This document shows positions 17,701 through 25,568 of a stretch of 64,000 bases of DNA, in pieces (position 1 is the first letter of the stretch; every line of letters starts with the position of its first letter). The notes beneath the pieces are model-generated. The model was given only the letters and a program-made list of their open reading frames with translations, did not search any database and was not told where the DNA came from. A program made the position numbers and the translations under genes. The DNA is from Lentisphaera marina. Its GTDB lineage: Bacteria; Verrucomicrobiota; Lentisphaeria; Lentisphaerales; Lentisphaeraceae. The DNA lies in contig NZ_JAQZZL010000001.1 of assembly GCF_028745505.1 (NCBI RefSeq), positions 1,054,001 through 1,118,000 on the forward strand. The letters are read 5' to 3'.

Positions 17701-17826
17701 AGTTTTTGGACTTTGTGTTATGTCTGAACCAGAGACTATAATACCCGCTTGGTGGAGGAGTGAAGCCATTGCGGAAAGTCCAGCTCCGCCAATCCCGATA
17801 AAATGTACATGTTTCCAAGGAAACAT
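14734..17826 (-). CDS. murC-murB-ddl: MurC-MurB-Ddl triple fusion (peptidoglycan precursor synthesis)
   Basis: Three cytoplasmic enzymes in one 1030-residue chain. Residues 1 to about 435 are UDP-N-acetylmuramate:L-alanine ligase: G-I-G-G-A-G 11-16, ATP loop G-G-S-H-G-K-T-T 112-119, D-Y-A-H-H-P 296-301. About 440-725 is UDP-N-acetylenolpyruvylglucosamine reductase: FAD motifs G-A-G-S-N 486-490 and V-P-G-S-I-G-G 549-555; the proton-donor Ser position is Cys646 in G-C-A-F-R-N-P. About 730-1030 is D-Ala-D-Ala ligase: G-G-P-S-S-E-R-S 737-744, L-H-G-E-F-G-E-D-G 788-796, E-A-N-T-M-P-G-F 991-998. No internal stop or frameshift. A MurC-Ddl fusion is known in Chlamydiae; here MurB sits between. The start is 1 nt after the DUF493 stop. 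Confidence 0.95.
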   Translation of the reverse strand: MFPWKHVHFIGIGGAGLSAMASLLHQAGIIVSGSDITQSPKTRELEDSGIRISYHQEGELIKPSISLVVISSAVKSDNLELENATNIGLSILSRQDFLKELCTCFPKVIAVGGSHGKTTVTSMCAWIFKQTDTPASWMIGGDLNSNHFPAAKFNLNGPLIIEADESDGTIAALNPSTGVLVNTDDDHSWSVGGVNQLYDNFRSFAKQSQTLYASDENSCHSVLKNIDNINYISTDSDLQLTQKGDFMRLNASLAIAACSNEGINTEDAKTVLSQFCGVQRRSQVHFETAFLTLFEDYAHHPKELKALNSAIEEQYDPYYKIAVFQPHRYERLESYTEAFAEELKHFDKIFLAPPFSAWSSRQDSPSLEKLRLLLSPKAEVFTGEDWEYNAEKVLAQTPTTEHCIITVIGAATVKDIIPWIKNQLISHSISERLPELTILHEPEWAEITTLGAGKTQHACYEPKTTAELQELIKFTKRYSLKTLILGAGSNMVGCDQLFDGLIIRLRLGDFSEIDIKGKTARVGAGVKWLKLIKRLQEDNLGGAEALAAVPGSIGGGIRMNAGAQGLETSEFVSAVYGLNKDGEEKSYSTNEITWEYRSCSLPKDFIITHIDMHFKPAVPQRSKAIVQSTRDFRKKTQPGGRNPGCAFRNPGDVAAGQLIDKYGFKSLSFPHCGVSDLHANFFINEDKCSADEYARIMEYVQQGVYDACGIRLQQEVVFSDNRKINVVKALKIAVLKGGPSSERSISLQSAEAVAKALRDGGHTVNEIDITDFTIPQLSADTDIVFPVLHGEFGEDGQVQKLIEEQGFPYVGCDITSSELCIDKDATVCELRKAGLPVCESFVLRSKDEGLPNNISFPCVVKPNRQGSSISLSLVEKEEDLQKAIELAFDNDDTVLVESFFQGVECTVGLIDGQALSVVEIIPPEGFFDYDAKYTYSNGKTQYNCPPKQIPEDVCERLKKCGEEAFTILTGRHLMRVDMIWNPEKDDFIILEANTMPGFTASSLLPKAAKHDGLSFTELCCGLAKAALTNT

Positions 17827-17827
17827 A

Positions 17828-18094
17828 CTAAAGAACCATTTTTACGCCTTCAGTAGCTGAGATATCAGCTCCGACAGCGCGTAGGGACTCAAGAGTTTGG
17901 ATGGTGCAAGACAATACCCAAGTTTGAAAGTTGCCATTTTTAGATAATGAGCCTTTAGTAACTTTTGTATCGAGTTGGTGTTTCTCTATGATTTGACTGA
18001 TGTCAGATTCAATATTTGTGGCATCTGCTTTACAGATGATGCGATACTGACATTCAAGAGGGAATTCTAAATGTTGTCCGGGGTCTTCTTGCAT
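17828..18094 (-). CDS. DUF493 (YbeD-like) protein
   Basis: Protein of 88 aa with the DUF493 ferredoxin-like fold pattern: F-P-L-E-C-Q-Y-R-I near the start, a central S-K-N-G-N-F-Q-T-W-V segment and the family ending V-K-M-V-L. The biochemical role is unknown; E. coli YbeD is the reference. It is the first gene of an apparent two-gene unit with murC-murB-ddl, 1 nt apart. Confidence 0.85.
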   Translation of the reverse strand: MQEDPGQHLEFPLECQYRIICKADATNIESDISQIIEKHQLDTKVTKGSLSKNGNFQTWVLSCTIQTLESLRAVGADISATEGVKMVL

Positions 18095-18200
18095 GAATTA
18101 TGTTATCCTAAAAAATTTCTTGTATTTTAACCCCACATATGATTTTTTTCATCAAAAGCAGTGGATATTAATATGCAAAAAATTAATTAAAGATTGTTTT

Positions 18201-18782
18201 TTAAGGAGCTGTCCATGAAATGGAGCTAGGTTTAGCAAAATCTCCCATGGCACGAATATTTCCTTTGGGGTTAAGGCAGAGTATGTCAATTTTGCGAATA
18301 GCGCATTTTAGCACTGTGAAGTTTTCATATGGGAGTTCACTGCTTTCATGATTACTGAAAGAGAAAGGTTGTTTTAAGGCGGCTCTTGGTGTGGGGCCTG
18401 CTGAATAGCAAGTTTTACTTGAGTCACTTAATTTTTTCCAATACGCCTGACAAATAAGGTCTTGGTGATGAAGGCTCACACTGCATAATACAGAAAATTG
18501 TAAGCCGATTTCTTCATTATAAAAACATAAGCTCAGTTCTGGCTTAGCAGTAAGTGATTCAACTTTAGCGCTTCTCTGGTCCGTAAAAAAAGTAAGAGTG
18601 CCTTTATGGAAATCCCTTAAGACAATCTGCATACAAAGTGGTGAGCCTTCCAGATCACAAAGAGCCAAGGAGGCTAAGCGCCACGGATGACCAGAATTTC
18701 TTCCGGCTTCTTTAAGTTGCAAGAGGCAAAAGTCACGGAGTGATTCGGCTGATTCAAGCGCAGTTGAGGGGATTTCAATCAT
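18201..18782 (-). CDS. Pyridoxamine 5'-phosphate oxidase-like flavoprotein
   Basis: Split-barrel FMN-binding protein of 193 aa. The N-terminal half fits the PNPOx fold: A-S-L-A-L-C-D-L-E-G-S-P, Q-I-V-L-R-D-F, F-F-T-D-Q-R-S-A-K and L-S-L-C-F-Y; S-A-K is a common FMN-phosphate contact. The C-terminal half is less typical of true PdxH, so the substrate is open. It starts 12 nt after rdgB, behind AAGGAT, and is the last gene of a phoH-rdgB-PNPOx run. Confidence 0.8.
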   Translation of the reverse strand: MIEIPSTALESAESLRDFCLLQLKEAGRNSGHPWRLASLALCDLEGSPLCMQIVLRDFHKGTLTFFTDQRSAKVESLTAKPELSLCFYNEEIGLQFSVLCSVSLHHQDLICQAYWKKLSDSSKTCYSAGPTPRAALKQPFSFSNHESSELPYENFTVLKCAIRKIDILCLNPKGNIRAMGDFAKPSSISWTAP

Positions 18783-18794
18783 GGCATTATCCTT

Positions 18795-19403
18795 TTAGGT
18801 GGGAGAAGAACTCTTAAGTTTATTAAACAAACCATCTGAAATGGCTTTTTCCAAAGCATTCTTACGATGACTTAAAGAGTTTTTGATTTCTTCGCCTAAC
18901 TCAGCAAAGCTTTTTTTGTAATCCGTAGGAATGAAAAGCGGATCATAACCAAAGCCTTCCTCACCTTTCATTTCGTCTGAAATATGGCCAAGGCATTTCC
19001 CCATGCTGGAGCCAATGAGTTGACCATTATGATCAGCAAGAGCAATGACACAAGCGAAGTAAGCTCTGCGATTATCGCAATCTTTCAACTCAGTCATGAG
19101 TTTTTTACAGCGACCTTGGTCGTCTAATCCAGGTCCACCATAGCGAGCACTAAAGACGCCAGGCCGACCATCCAAGGCTTCGACGCATAAGCCTGAATCA
19201 TCAGAGAGAACTGGCATGCCAAGGTGAGCGGCAGATTCCATAGCTTTCTTGCAGGCGTTTCCTTCAAAAGTATCTTTGTCTTCCACAACATCGGGTATGC
19301 CACCTACGTCGGCGGCTGATAATACTTCTATACCGAGCTGAGAAAGGATAGTTTTGAGCTCGACGAGCTTGTGTTTGTTATTGGTGGCAGCAACTATTTT
19401 CAT
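18795..19403 (-). CDS. rdgB: XTP/dITP diphosphatase (RdgB/HAM1)
   Basis: Removes deaminated purine nucleoside triphosphates from the pool. The N-terminus has A-T-N-N-K-H-K-L-V-E-L, then S-D-D-S-G-L-C-V-E-A-L-D-G-R-P-G and the C-terminal G-F-G-Y-D-P-L-F; all are HAM1 signatures. At 202 aa it has normal length. It starts 2 nt after the PIN-PhoH stop. Confidence 0.95.
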   Translation of the reverse strand: MKIVAATNNKHKLVELKTILSQLGIEVLSAADVGGIPDVVEDKDTFEGNACKKAMESAAHLGMPVLSDDSGLCVEALDGRPGVFSARYGGPGLDDQGRCKKLMTELKDCDNRRAYFACVIALADHNGQLIGSSMGKCLGHISDEMKGEEGFGYDPLFIPTDYKKSFAELGEEIKNSLSHRKNALEKAISDGLFNKLKSSSPT

Positions 19404-19405
19404 AA

Positions 19406-20710
19406 TTAAAGTAGCTTAACTGCAGCTTCAGCAAGTTCACTTCTTTCGCCTTTTGTGAGTTTGATGTGAGCAGCTAAGGGATTGTCGCGGAAACGACCCG
19501 CAACATAGGCTAAACCATTAGAGTAGCTATCCATGTAGGGATGGTCGATTTGTTCAACGTCACCAGTAAGTACGATTTTCGAGTTTTTACCCATGCGTGT
19601 AACAATGGTTTTTAACTCGAGGGGAGAGAGGTTTTGTGATTCATCGATGACCATGTATTGATTAGGAATACTACGTCCACGAATGTAAGTAAGTGGCTCG
19701 ATTTGCAGTTCTTCCATATCCATTAGGTTTGAGGGTAAAACGGGCTTGGAGCTTCTGCGATCAATGGAGCGAATGAGTTCTACAGCATCAAAAATTGGTT
19801 GCATCCAAGGACGAAGTTTTTCATCGATATCACCAGGTAAGAAACCAATATCTTTACCCATGGGCATGATGGGTCGAGAAACTAAGATTTTGTTAAAGGT
19901 GAAGTCGCGAAGAACTTGTCGGAGGCCCGCAGCAACTGCAAGGAGAGTCTTACCGGTTCCGGCCACACCTTGTAGGCTAACTAATTTTATGTTTTCATCT
20001 AAGAGCGCTTCTAGAACAAAAGTTTGTTCCATGTTTAGCGGGCGTAGTCCTGAAATATCTTCAGAAGAAAAACGCAGGGGGACAATGATGTTAGGCGCAT
20101 GGATAGCAACGCGAGCCAGTGCGGCAGTTTTATCTTGTCCTTTTAACTTTAAATTGAGGAATTCATTAGGACGTAATTTTATGTCACCTTCATAGTTGAG
20201 TGTGCCGATAGCATTAAACTCATCCAGTTCTTCTTGAGAAACGTGGAGTGTATGCCAGCCATTATAATCCATGATCTCTTCAAAGCGATCTTTTTCATAG
20301 CCCTCTGCATGGAGGCCGAGAGCATTAGCTTTTAAGCGTAAATTCAAATCTTTTGATACAATGATGATTTTTTTCTTTGGCTGATCATCGCGCATGTTTT
20401 TACCAATGGTTAAAACACTATCGCTTGAGATGCCTGCGTCATTTTGTTCTTTTGAAGCTCGGAAAAGGATCTGTAAGGTTCCCTTGTTATTTAGTTCTAT
20501 TCCTTCTGTTAAAGAACCTCGTTTACGCAATGTGTCCATGGTGCGGTTGAATTCACGGGCATTTTTACCCAGGTCGTTCATCTCTCGTTTGAATTTATCT
20601 ACTTTTTCAATGACGCTTAGGGGGATAATGACATGTTCTTCGGGGAAAGAGAAGATAGCGTTTGAGTCATTTAGAATTACTGTGGTGTCAAGAATATAGA
20701 TTTTGTTCAT
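19406..20710 (-). CDS. PIN domain-PhoH family ATPase/ribonuclease
   Basis: Two-domain protein of 434 aa, the PhoH2/YlaK arrangement. The N-terminal PIN nuclease domain (about 1-140) has acidic residues at D8 (Y-I-L-D-T-T-V-I) and a C-terminal S-K-D-L-N-L-R-L. The PhoH ATPase follows, with Walker A G-V-A-G-T-G-K-T at 248-255 and Walker B V-I-D-E-S-Q-N at 354-360. Such proteins couple ATP hydrolysis to RNA unwinding and cleavage. It is the first gene of the run with rdgB and the PNPOx gene. Confidence 0.92.
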   Translation of the reverse strand: MNKIYILDTTVILNDSNAIFSFPEEHVIIPLSVIEKVDKFKREMNDLGKNAREFNRTMDTLRKRGSLTEGIELNNKGTLQILFRASKEQNDAGISSDSVLTIGKNMRDDQPKKKIIIVSKDLNLRLKANALGLHAEGYEKDRFEEIMDYNGWHTLHVSQEELDEFNAIGTLNYEGDIKLRPNEFLNLKLKGQDKTAALARVAIHAPNIIVPLRFSSEDISGLRPLNMEQTFVLEALLDENIKLVSLQGVAGTGKTLLAVAAGLRQVLRDFTFNKILVSRPIMPMGKDIGFLPGDIDEKLRPWMQPIFDAVELIRSIDRRSSKPVLPSNLMDMEELQIEPLTYIRGRSIPNQYMVIDESQNLSPLELKTIVTRMGKNSKIVLTGDVEQIDHPYMDSYSNGLAYVAGRFRDNPLAAHIKLTKGERSELAEAAVKLL

Positions 20711-21027
20711 TGAGTTTCCTTCGTCAATTGCCAGCGTTTGTATGATGGAGGAGTCCTATTAACTCCCTAGGATAAAATGACCTTTTAACTTGATGCTTAC
20801 AAATTATTTTGAACTGAGAAAGTGATAAAGTTTAAGGTTTTTTCTACTTGGGCTAAAGGGTGCTTCTTAGTGTTTGTTTCGCATAAAAAATATTCATTTG
20901 TAAGCGTTGAGGGTTTAGTCTCGGGTTATAGAAGCTTTATAAGAGTAATTGCGTAATAAAGCCCGTGTTAGAACTTGTTGCGTAGTGTTTTTTGATATAA
21001 AATGTGCCAAAAATTTTAGGATGTATT
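20711..21027. other. Divergent intergenic region, no gene recognised
   Basis: This 317-bp stretch separates the PIN-PhoH gene (minus) and a Ser/Thr kinase gene (plus) and must hold both promoters. A short inverted repeat GGAGT-n7-ACTCC lies near the PhoH start. No RNA gene, tandem repeat or clear promoter pair was identified. Confidence 0.4.
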
Positions 21028-22959
21028 TTGTTATTTAAATGTGAAAATTGCGGAGGGATGGTTGATTCCGCTGGTTGTGATTACGGCGAAGAGATTATTT
21101 GTGGACATTGTGAACAGTCGGCGACAGTGCCTTCATCAATGTTTTCAAAGAATGCTATTATTGACGATTTTATAATTGAGAAGTTTCTTGGTAAGGGTGG
21201 AATGGGCATGGTTTATCGTGCACACCAGATATCCTTAGATAGAACAGTTGCATTAAAAATACTCATGCCTTCAGAGAATATGGGGGCAGAGGCAGTTGAT
21301 GATTTTGTCAAAGAAGCTCGAAGTGCAGCAAGTCTAAATCACCCTCATATTGTACAGGCCTATGCCGTAGGGAAATACGAAGATATTTACTATTTTGGCA
21401 TGGAATACGTCGAAGGCCAAACAGTTAAAGAACTCATGGATAAAGAGCCCATCCTTGATGAAGATAGCACATTAGCGATAGGTCTCAATATTGCAGAAGC
21501 TTTACGTGAAGCGTGGGATCGCAAAAAAATAATCCACCGCGACATTAAGCCAGATAATATCATGCTTACTGATGAAGGTGTGGTTAAACTGATGGACCTA
21601 GGTTTGTGCTGTACTCATAATGAAAGTGCTAACGAGAGTGATACAATTACAGGTACACCCCAATATATTTGTCCTGAGCAGATCATGGGGACTGAAATGG
21701 ACATTCGTGGGGATCTATATAGTTTGGGCGCCACAATGTATCACATGATGACAGGGGAATTCTGTTTTAATGGCAGTGGTTATAACGAGATTTTACGTGG
21801 TCATTTAGAGCGTGAGCCAAAACCTTTAACGGAATATGGGAGAAACATTTCTCAAGCTACTTGGGAAGTCATTAAAAAACTTTTAGAGAAGGACCCTGAC
21901 GATCGCTATCAAAAAGCCCAAGAATTAATTCAAGCAATTCAAGATGCACGATTGGGTAAGACTGGCTTGCCAGATACATTGACTCCCCCAAAAGGAATGA
22001 AGAAACCGGAGGGTTTACAAGCTCCTACATCGCTCAAACCACCCACAGCTAAAGATGAAGTAGGTGGAGATGGTTTGAGCTATTCACCGAAGAAAAAAAA
22101 TATTTTGAAGTCAAAAAAGTTTTTGATTATGGGGGCTATTCTAGCGATTTTAATTGTTTTACGTATTGTCGTGAGTCTAAGTCCAGATGAAGAAGCATTA
22201 GCCAATAAAGAGTTCCTTGAAAAGCAAGCGGGGCTTAATGATGAGCAGGCTAAAAAACGAGCTGAGCGCCAAGCTAAAAAAGCTCAAGAAGAAAAAGTGA
22301 AAGCTCAAAAAGCGGCTGAAGCGAAGAAGAAGTTAGATGCTCAAAAAGCAGCTGAAGCGAAGAAGGATTTAGACGCTCAAAAAGCAGCTGAAGCTGCCAA
22401 AGCGGCTCAAAAAGTATCCACAAAAAATATTGACATTATAGCCAAAAATTTTCTTTGGAGCTACAACTACACATCAAGTCGAGTCTCATCTACATGGATG
22501 AAGTCGGACTTTAATGATTCGCTTTGGAAAAAGGGCAATGCCCCTATCGCTTTTGGGACAACTAAACCCGTAGCAAAAACTAAATTACAAAAGATCAAGA
22601 AAGGACTTGGAGTTCTTTATGTAAGAAGGAAATTTGTTCTAAAAGAAGTTGATAAAACTCGTGAATACCGTATTGGACTCATGGTTGATGATGGTGCTGG
22701 CGTGTGGGTGAATGGTTCTCGAGTTTTTACATGGAATATAGATTCAAAAAACTTGAAGTATAATGGTTTAGCAAAAAGTGAAAATGCCGATACGACTTTA
22801 AAGTTTAAAGGTGGCGCTGCTATTCCACATAATAAACTTAAAGCTGGACTCAATGTAATTGCGGTTGAAGTTCATCCCGCGAGTTCCAGAACGACAGATT
22901 TGTTTTTTGATATGAAACTCTTTTCTCGCCCTAAAGGCGAGAAAAAGAAAAAGAAATAA
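21028..22959 (+). CDS. Zinc-ribbon Ser/Thr protein kinase with membrane anchor and C-terminal beta domain
   Basis: Hanks-type kinase. I prefer the TTG at 21028 because AGGA lies 6 nt before it; a GTG at 21004 has no Shine-Dalgarno. From 21028 (643 aa): zinc ribbon with C5-x2-C8 and a second CxxC near residue 25; kinase domain about 45-305 with G-K-G-G-M-G, Lys77, HRD 170-172 and DLG 190-192 in place of DFG; one transmembrane segment 365-383; an Ala/Lys/Glu repeat region about 392-462; and an external domain about 467-643 with V-D-D-G-A-G-V-W-V-N-G, which resembles carbohydrate-binding beta-sandwich modules (inferred). A 10-bp inverted repeat at 22921-22945 lies at its 3' end, facing dapE. Confidence 0.9.
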   Translation: MLFKCENCGGMVDSAGCDYGEEIICGHCEQSATVPSSMFSKNAIIDDFIIEKFLGKGGMGMVYRAHQISLDRTVALKILMPSENMGAEAVDDFVKEARSAASLNHPHIVQAYAVGKYEDIYYFGMEYVEGQTVKELMDKEPILDEDSTLAIGLNIAEALREAWDRKKIIHRDIKPDNIMLTDEGVVKLMDLGLCCTHNESANESDTITGTPQYICPEQIMGTEMDIRGDLYSLGATMYHMMTGEFCFNGSGYNEILRGHLEREPKPLTEYGRNISQATWEVIKKLLEKDPDDRYQKAQELIQAIQDARLGKTGLPDTLTPPKGMKKPEGLQAPTSLKPPTAKDEVGGDGLSYSPKKKNILKSKKFLIMGAILAILIVLRIVVSLSPDEEALANKEFLEKQAGLNDEQAKKRAERQAKKAQEEKVKAQKAAEAKKKLDAQKAAEAKKDLDAQKAAEAAKAAQKVSTKNIDIIAKNFLWSYNYTSSRVSSTWMKSDFNDSLWKKGNAPIAFGTTKPVAKTKLQKIKKGLGVLYVRRKFVLKEVDKTREYRIGLMVDDGAGVWVNGSRVFTWNIDSKNLKYNGLAKSENADTTLKFKGGAAIPHNKLKAGLNVIAVEVHPASSRTTDLFFDMKLFSRPKGEKKKKK

Positions 22960-22962
22960 TTG

Positions 22963-24030
22963 TTAGATATTTACTAATAAGTTCTTTAAGCTTTTACCAT
23001 ATTCTTCAATTAATGAAATGAGGCAATACTCATTGTCTTTGTGAGCTTGTGAAGTTAATCCAGGCCCAAAGTTGAAGCAAGGGACGCCCATAGCACTCAA
23101 CTGAGCAACATCAGTCCATGCTTGCTTGGCTTGAACAGGGAAGTTTAATAATTCACAGGCTTTTGCAAAAAGTTCAGTTTCGTGAACCGTACCTGAAGGA
23201 GAGTTATCTTTTATGCTGACTTCTAGGCCATCAACTTTTAAGTTGTTGACGAAGTCTAATACGTATTGCTCAGCTTCTTGCGGAGTTCGCACTGGGGCAT
23301 AACGGAAGTTGACGTTGGCTTCCCATCTTCCGGGAATAGAAGTACGACCGGGAGTGCAGCTTTCTTCTGTAATAGAGAACACATCGAAAAAATCACAGCC
23401 AAAGACTTCGTGCTTGACTGGCTCAAGTTCAGCCATCGCTGAAATAAAGGGTAGAGCTTTATAAAAAGCGTTTTCACCATTCCAAGGACGCGCGGAATGG
23501 CAAGCCATTCCCGTGCTCACCACTCGAGCATGTAAACTGCCGCAGCAACCAATTTGGATGGTATTGTCAGTAGGTTCTCCTACAATCGCTAGGTCAATAC
23601 TTTTGAAGAAATCTGGGTACTCACCAATTAAGTCGTAAAGCCCATTATCTTCCATTTTTGTACCTTCTTCACGTGAGTAGATGACAATGCTGATACGTGA
23701 ACGTTTAAGGATTTCTTCGTGGTTATCTGCTGTGATACGAAAAAAAGCGGCCTCGGCAGCGAGCATGTCTGATCCACCTGCGCCATAAAGTTTATCCCCT
23801 TCAATGTGGGGTTTGAACCACTGAGGAACCACGTCTGAATGTCCAACCATAGTAATGTGGGGAAGGTGAGTGTTTTCTTTTCCGAGCTCAATAATGAGAC
23901 AATCTTTGAATTCACGTATTTCGGGATTCGGAAAGTTGTCTTGTGCAAAATTTTTGATGAAAGCCGTCAATTCTTGTTCATGAAAAGTGGGCGAGGGGAT
24001 AGAAAGCATTTCTGTGAGTAATTTGATCAT
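22963..24030 (-). CDS. dapE: Succinyl-diaminopimelate desuccinylase-like M20 peptidase
   Basis: Zinc amidohydrolase expected to cleave N-succinyl-LL-diaminopimelate, feeding peptidoglycan and lysine. Metal and catalytic positions of the M20 fold are visible: G-H-S-D-V-V-P, G-A-G-G-S-D-M, E-E-G, G-E-P-T-D and H-K-D near the C-terminus. An upstream in-frame ATG (24138) lies inside the neighbouring aminotransferase gene; the start M-I-K-L-L-T-E-M at 24030 fits the family. It begins 10 nt after that aminotransferase gene, which supports the DAP role over a generic M20 peptidase. Confidence 0.85.
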   Translation of the reverse strand: MIKLLTEMLSIPSPTFHEQELTAFIKNFAQDNFPNPEIREFKDCLIIELGKENTHLPHITMVGHSDVVPQWFKPHIEGDKLYGAGGSDMLAAEAAFFRITADNHEEILKRSRISIVIYSREEGTKMEDNGLYDLIGEYPDFFKSIDLAIVGEPTDNTIQIGCCGSLHARVVSTGMACHSARPWNGENAFYKALPFISAMAELEPVKHEVFGCDFFDVFSITEESCTPGRTSIPGRWEANVNFRYAPVRTPQEAEQYVLDFVNNLKVDGLEVSIKDNSPSGTVHETELFAKACELLNFPVQAKQAWTDVAQLSAMGVPCFNFGPGLTSQAHKDNEYCLISLIEEYGKSLKNLLVNI

Positions 24031-24040
24031 GTAAGTAACC

Positions 24041-25195
24041 TTATATATTGAGTGCGGAGATGCGTTGGGCAATTTCTTCGCATTGATCGAGAGTTGAGCA
24101 ATAAACCATGCGAATGAAGCCTTCTCCATCTTGACCAAAAGCGGTGCCAGGAGTGAGAACTAAGTGTTGTTCGATGAATAGTTGCATGAGTTGGTCTGAA
24201 GTAGTGAATTGTGGGTGAGAGAACCATAAATAAAAGCTGGCTTCTCCACCAAATATGTTAAAGCCTTTTTTCTCTAAAGCTTCACGGATGATTTTTTGTT
24301 TGACTTTGTATTCTTCTGAAAAATCTTTGGGGTGTTGGTCATCATCCCATGCTGCTATGGCGGCATCTTGGATAAAATCGGGGGTGCCAACTCCTAATGC
24401 AGGACGCATGAGCAAGATTTTCTTCATTAGTTCCGTGTTTGAACTGAGCAGAGCACCAGAACGAAAACCAGTCATGTGAGATCGTTTTGATAAGGAGCGA
24501 ATGCAGAGCCAATTTTGACTCTGAGGAAAGTCGAGTATGGAACTAGGGAGTTCTCCATAGAAGATATCGTTATAGCATTCGTCTGAGCATACCAAAAAGT
24601 CATGCTTCTCGGCGAGAGATAAAAGTTTTTCTAAGTATTCTTTAGATGCAATAGCACTGGTGGGATTATGTGGGGAATTTATCCAGAAAATTTGGCATTT
24701 ATCCCATTCATCTACCGGTATTGCATCTAAATCTGGGAGAAAGTTGCTTTCTCGGGATACTGGGAGTTCACGAAAGGGGATATTGAATAGCCCAGCACTT
24801 GAGGCGTATACGGGATAGGATAGGGAAGGCGCCCAGATTTCTTGACCTTCAGACCAATCGAAAAGTAAAGCTAAATGAAAGACGGCTTCTTTTGATCCAT
24901 TAGTTGAGCATATTTGTGTGTCTGGGTCAAGTTCTATTTTATGATTGCGATAGGCCCAATCAGAAATGCTTTTTCGCAAAGGGACCTTGCCTTTGAATGA
25001 TGGATATTGGGAGATTTTGCGATTCTCCAAACTTTTATCCAAACTTTTATATGCCTCGGCATAGGTTCGTTCCACTGGGTCGCCAATAGTTAAGTTGATC
25101 ACATGGTGACCATCAGCTTTGAGCTGGTTTGCCAAGTTATGGTACTTGCTCAAAGAGTATTCGTTTTTGCTACTGAGATAAGAATTGTATTTCAT
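24041..25195 (-). CDS. dapC: Class I/II aminotransferase, probable succinyl-diaminopimelate aminotransferase
   Basis: PLP-dependent fold-type I enzyme of 384 aa. The PLP lysine is in S-L-S-K-R-S-H-M-T-G-F-R-S-G; N-S-P-H-N-P-T and S-D-E-C-Y are the standard cofactor contacts. The immediate dapE neighbour points to the succinylase branch of DAP synthesis. Related LL-DAP or alanine-type aminotransferases cannot be excluded from sequence alone. Confidence 0.8.
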   Translation of the reverse strand: MKYNSYLSSKNEYSLSKYHNLANQLKADGHHVINLTIGDPVERTYAEAYKSLDKSLENRKISQYPSFKGKVPLRKSISDWAYRNHKIELDPDTQICSTNGSKEAVFHLALLFDWSEGQEIWAPSLSYPVYASSAGLFNIPFRELPVSRESNFLPDLDAIPVDEWDKCQIFWINSPHNPTSAIASKEYLEKLLSLAEKHDFLVCSDECYNDIFYGELPSSILDFPQSQNWLCIRSLSKRSHMTGFRSGALLSSNTELMKKILLMRPALGVGTPDFIQDAAIAAWDDDQHPKDFSEEYKVKQKIIREALEKKGFNIFGGEASFYLWFSHPQFTTSDQLMQLFIEQHLVLTPGTAFGQDGEGFIRMVYCSTLDQCEEIAQRISALNI

Positions 25196-25307
25196 GAAAT
25201 TGAATGTGCCCGTAAAAACTTAAATTAATTACTTCAAACATAGAGCGAACTGTGTTTTTTCAAGAAAATTATGATTTTTTCTTCAATCTTACTGGATAAG
25301 GGAAAGA

Positions 25308-25328
25308 GTGGGAGTATTATCCTCCCAC
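25308..25328. promoter_or_regulatory. Inverted repeat overlapping a TATTAT box just upstream of tRNA-Cys
   Basis: Perfect 7-bp arms GTGGGAG and CTCCCAC flank TATTATC and end 2 nt before the tRNA. TATTAT could be the -10 box, but I see no good -35 at 17 nt, so the promoter reading is tentative. Confidence 0.35.
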
Positions 25329-25330
25329 AC

Positions 25331-25401
25331 GGCGCGATAGCCAAGCGGTTAGGCAGGGGTCTGCAAAACCTTTTAGATCGGTTCGACTCCGATTCGCGCC
25401 T
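25331..25401 (+). tRNA. tRNA-Cys (anticodon GCA)
   Basis: Cloverleaf with acceptor GGCGCGA/TCGCGCC, anticodon loop CTGCAAA (anticodon GCA) and T arm ATCGG-TTCGACT-CCGAT. The discriminator is T (U73), the identity base of tRNA-Cys. Unlike the tRNA-Val array, CCA is not encoded. A terminator follows. Confidence 0.95.
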
Positions 25402-25406
25402 CTTAA

Positions 25407-25441
25407 AAAATCCTTAGAATTTCGGTTTTAAGGATTTTTTT
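25407..25441 (+). terminator. Rho-independent terminator after tRNA-Cys
   Basis: Stem AAAATCCTTA/TAAGGATTTT with a 12-nt loop and a T run, 6 nt after the tRNA. Confidence 0.8.
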
Positions 25442-25522
25442 GTGTCTAGAGAAAAAGTGTGTTGTGAAAGTCGAGGGGGGTATTTAAAGTGCGCTTAGTG
25501 TACTAAGACGAGCGGAAATAAA

Positions 25523-25548
25523 AAGCCTCAGTGAATTCACTGAGGCTT
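25523..25548 (-). terminator. Rho-independent terminator of the sialate O-acetylesterase gene
   Basis: Perfect 26-bp inverted repeat (arm AAGCCTCAGTGAA) followed by TTTTTATTT on the minus strand, 20 nt after the stop. Confidence 0.85.
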
Positions 25549-25568
25549 ACGGGCTGCTGAGAACTAAA

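Noticed and set aside
22921..22945. 10-bp inverted repeat at the convergent kinase/dapE ends as a terminator
   Set aside because: No T run follows the stem in either direction; it also encodes the kinase C-terminus, so it was left as a remark only.
24031..24138. Upstream extension of dapE to an ATG at 24138
   Set aside because: The added 36 residues lie inside the preceding aminotransferase gene and do not match the M20 family; ATG 24030 fits.
25331..25401. tRNA-Cys as an attachment site for an integrated element
   Set aside because: No integrase gene, no repeated tRNA 3' end downstream, and ordinary genes on both sides.
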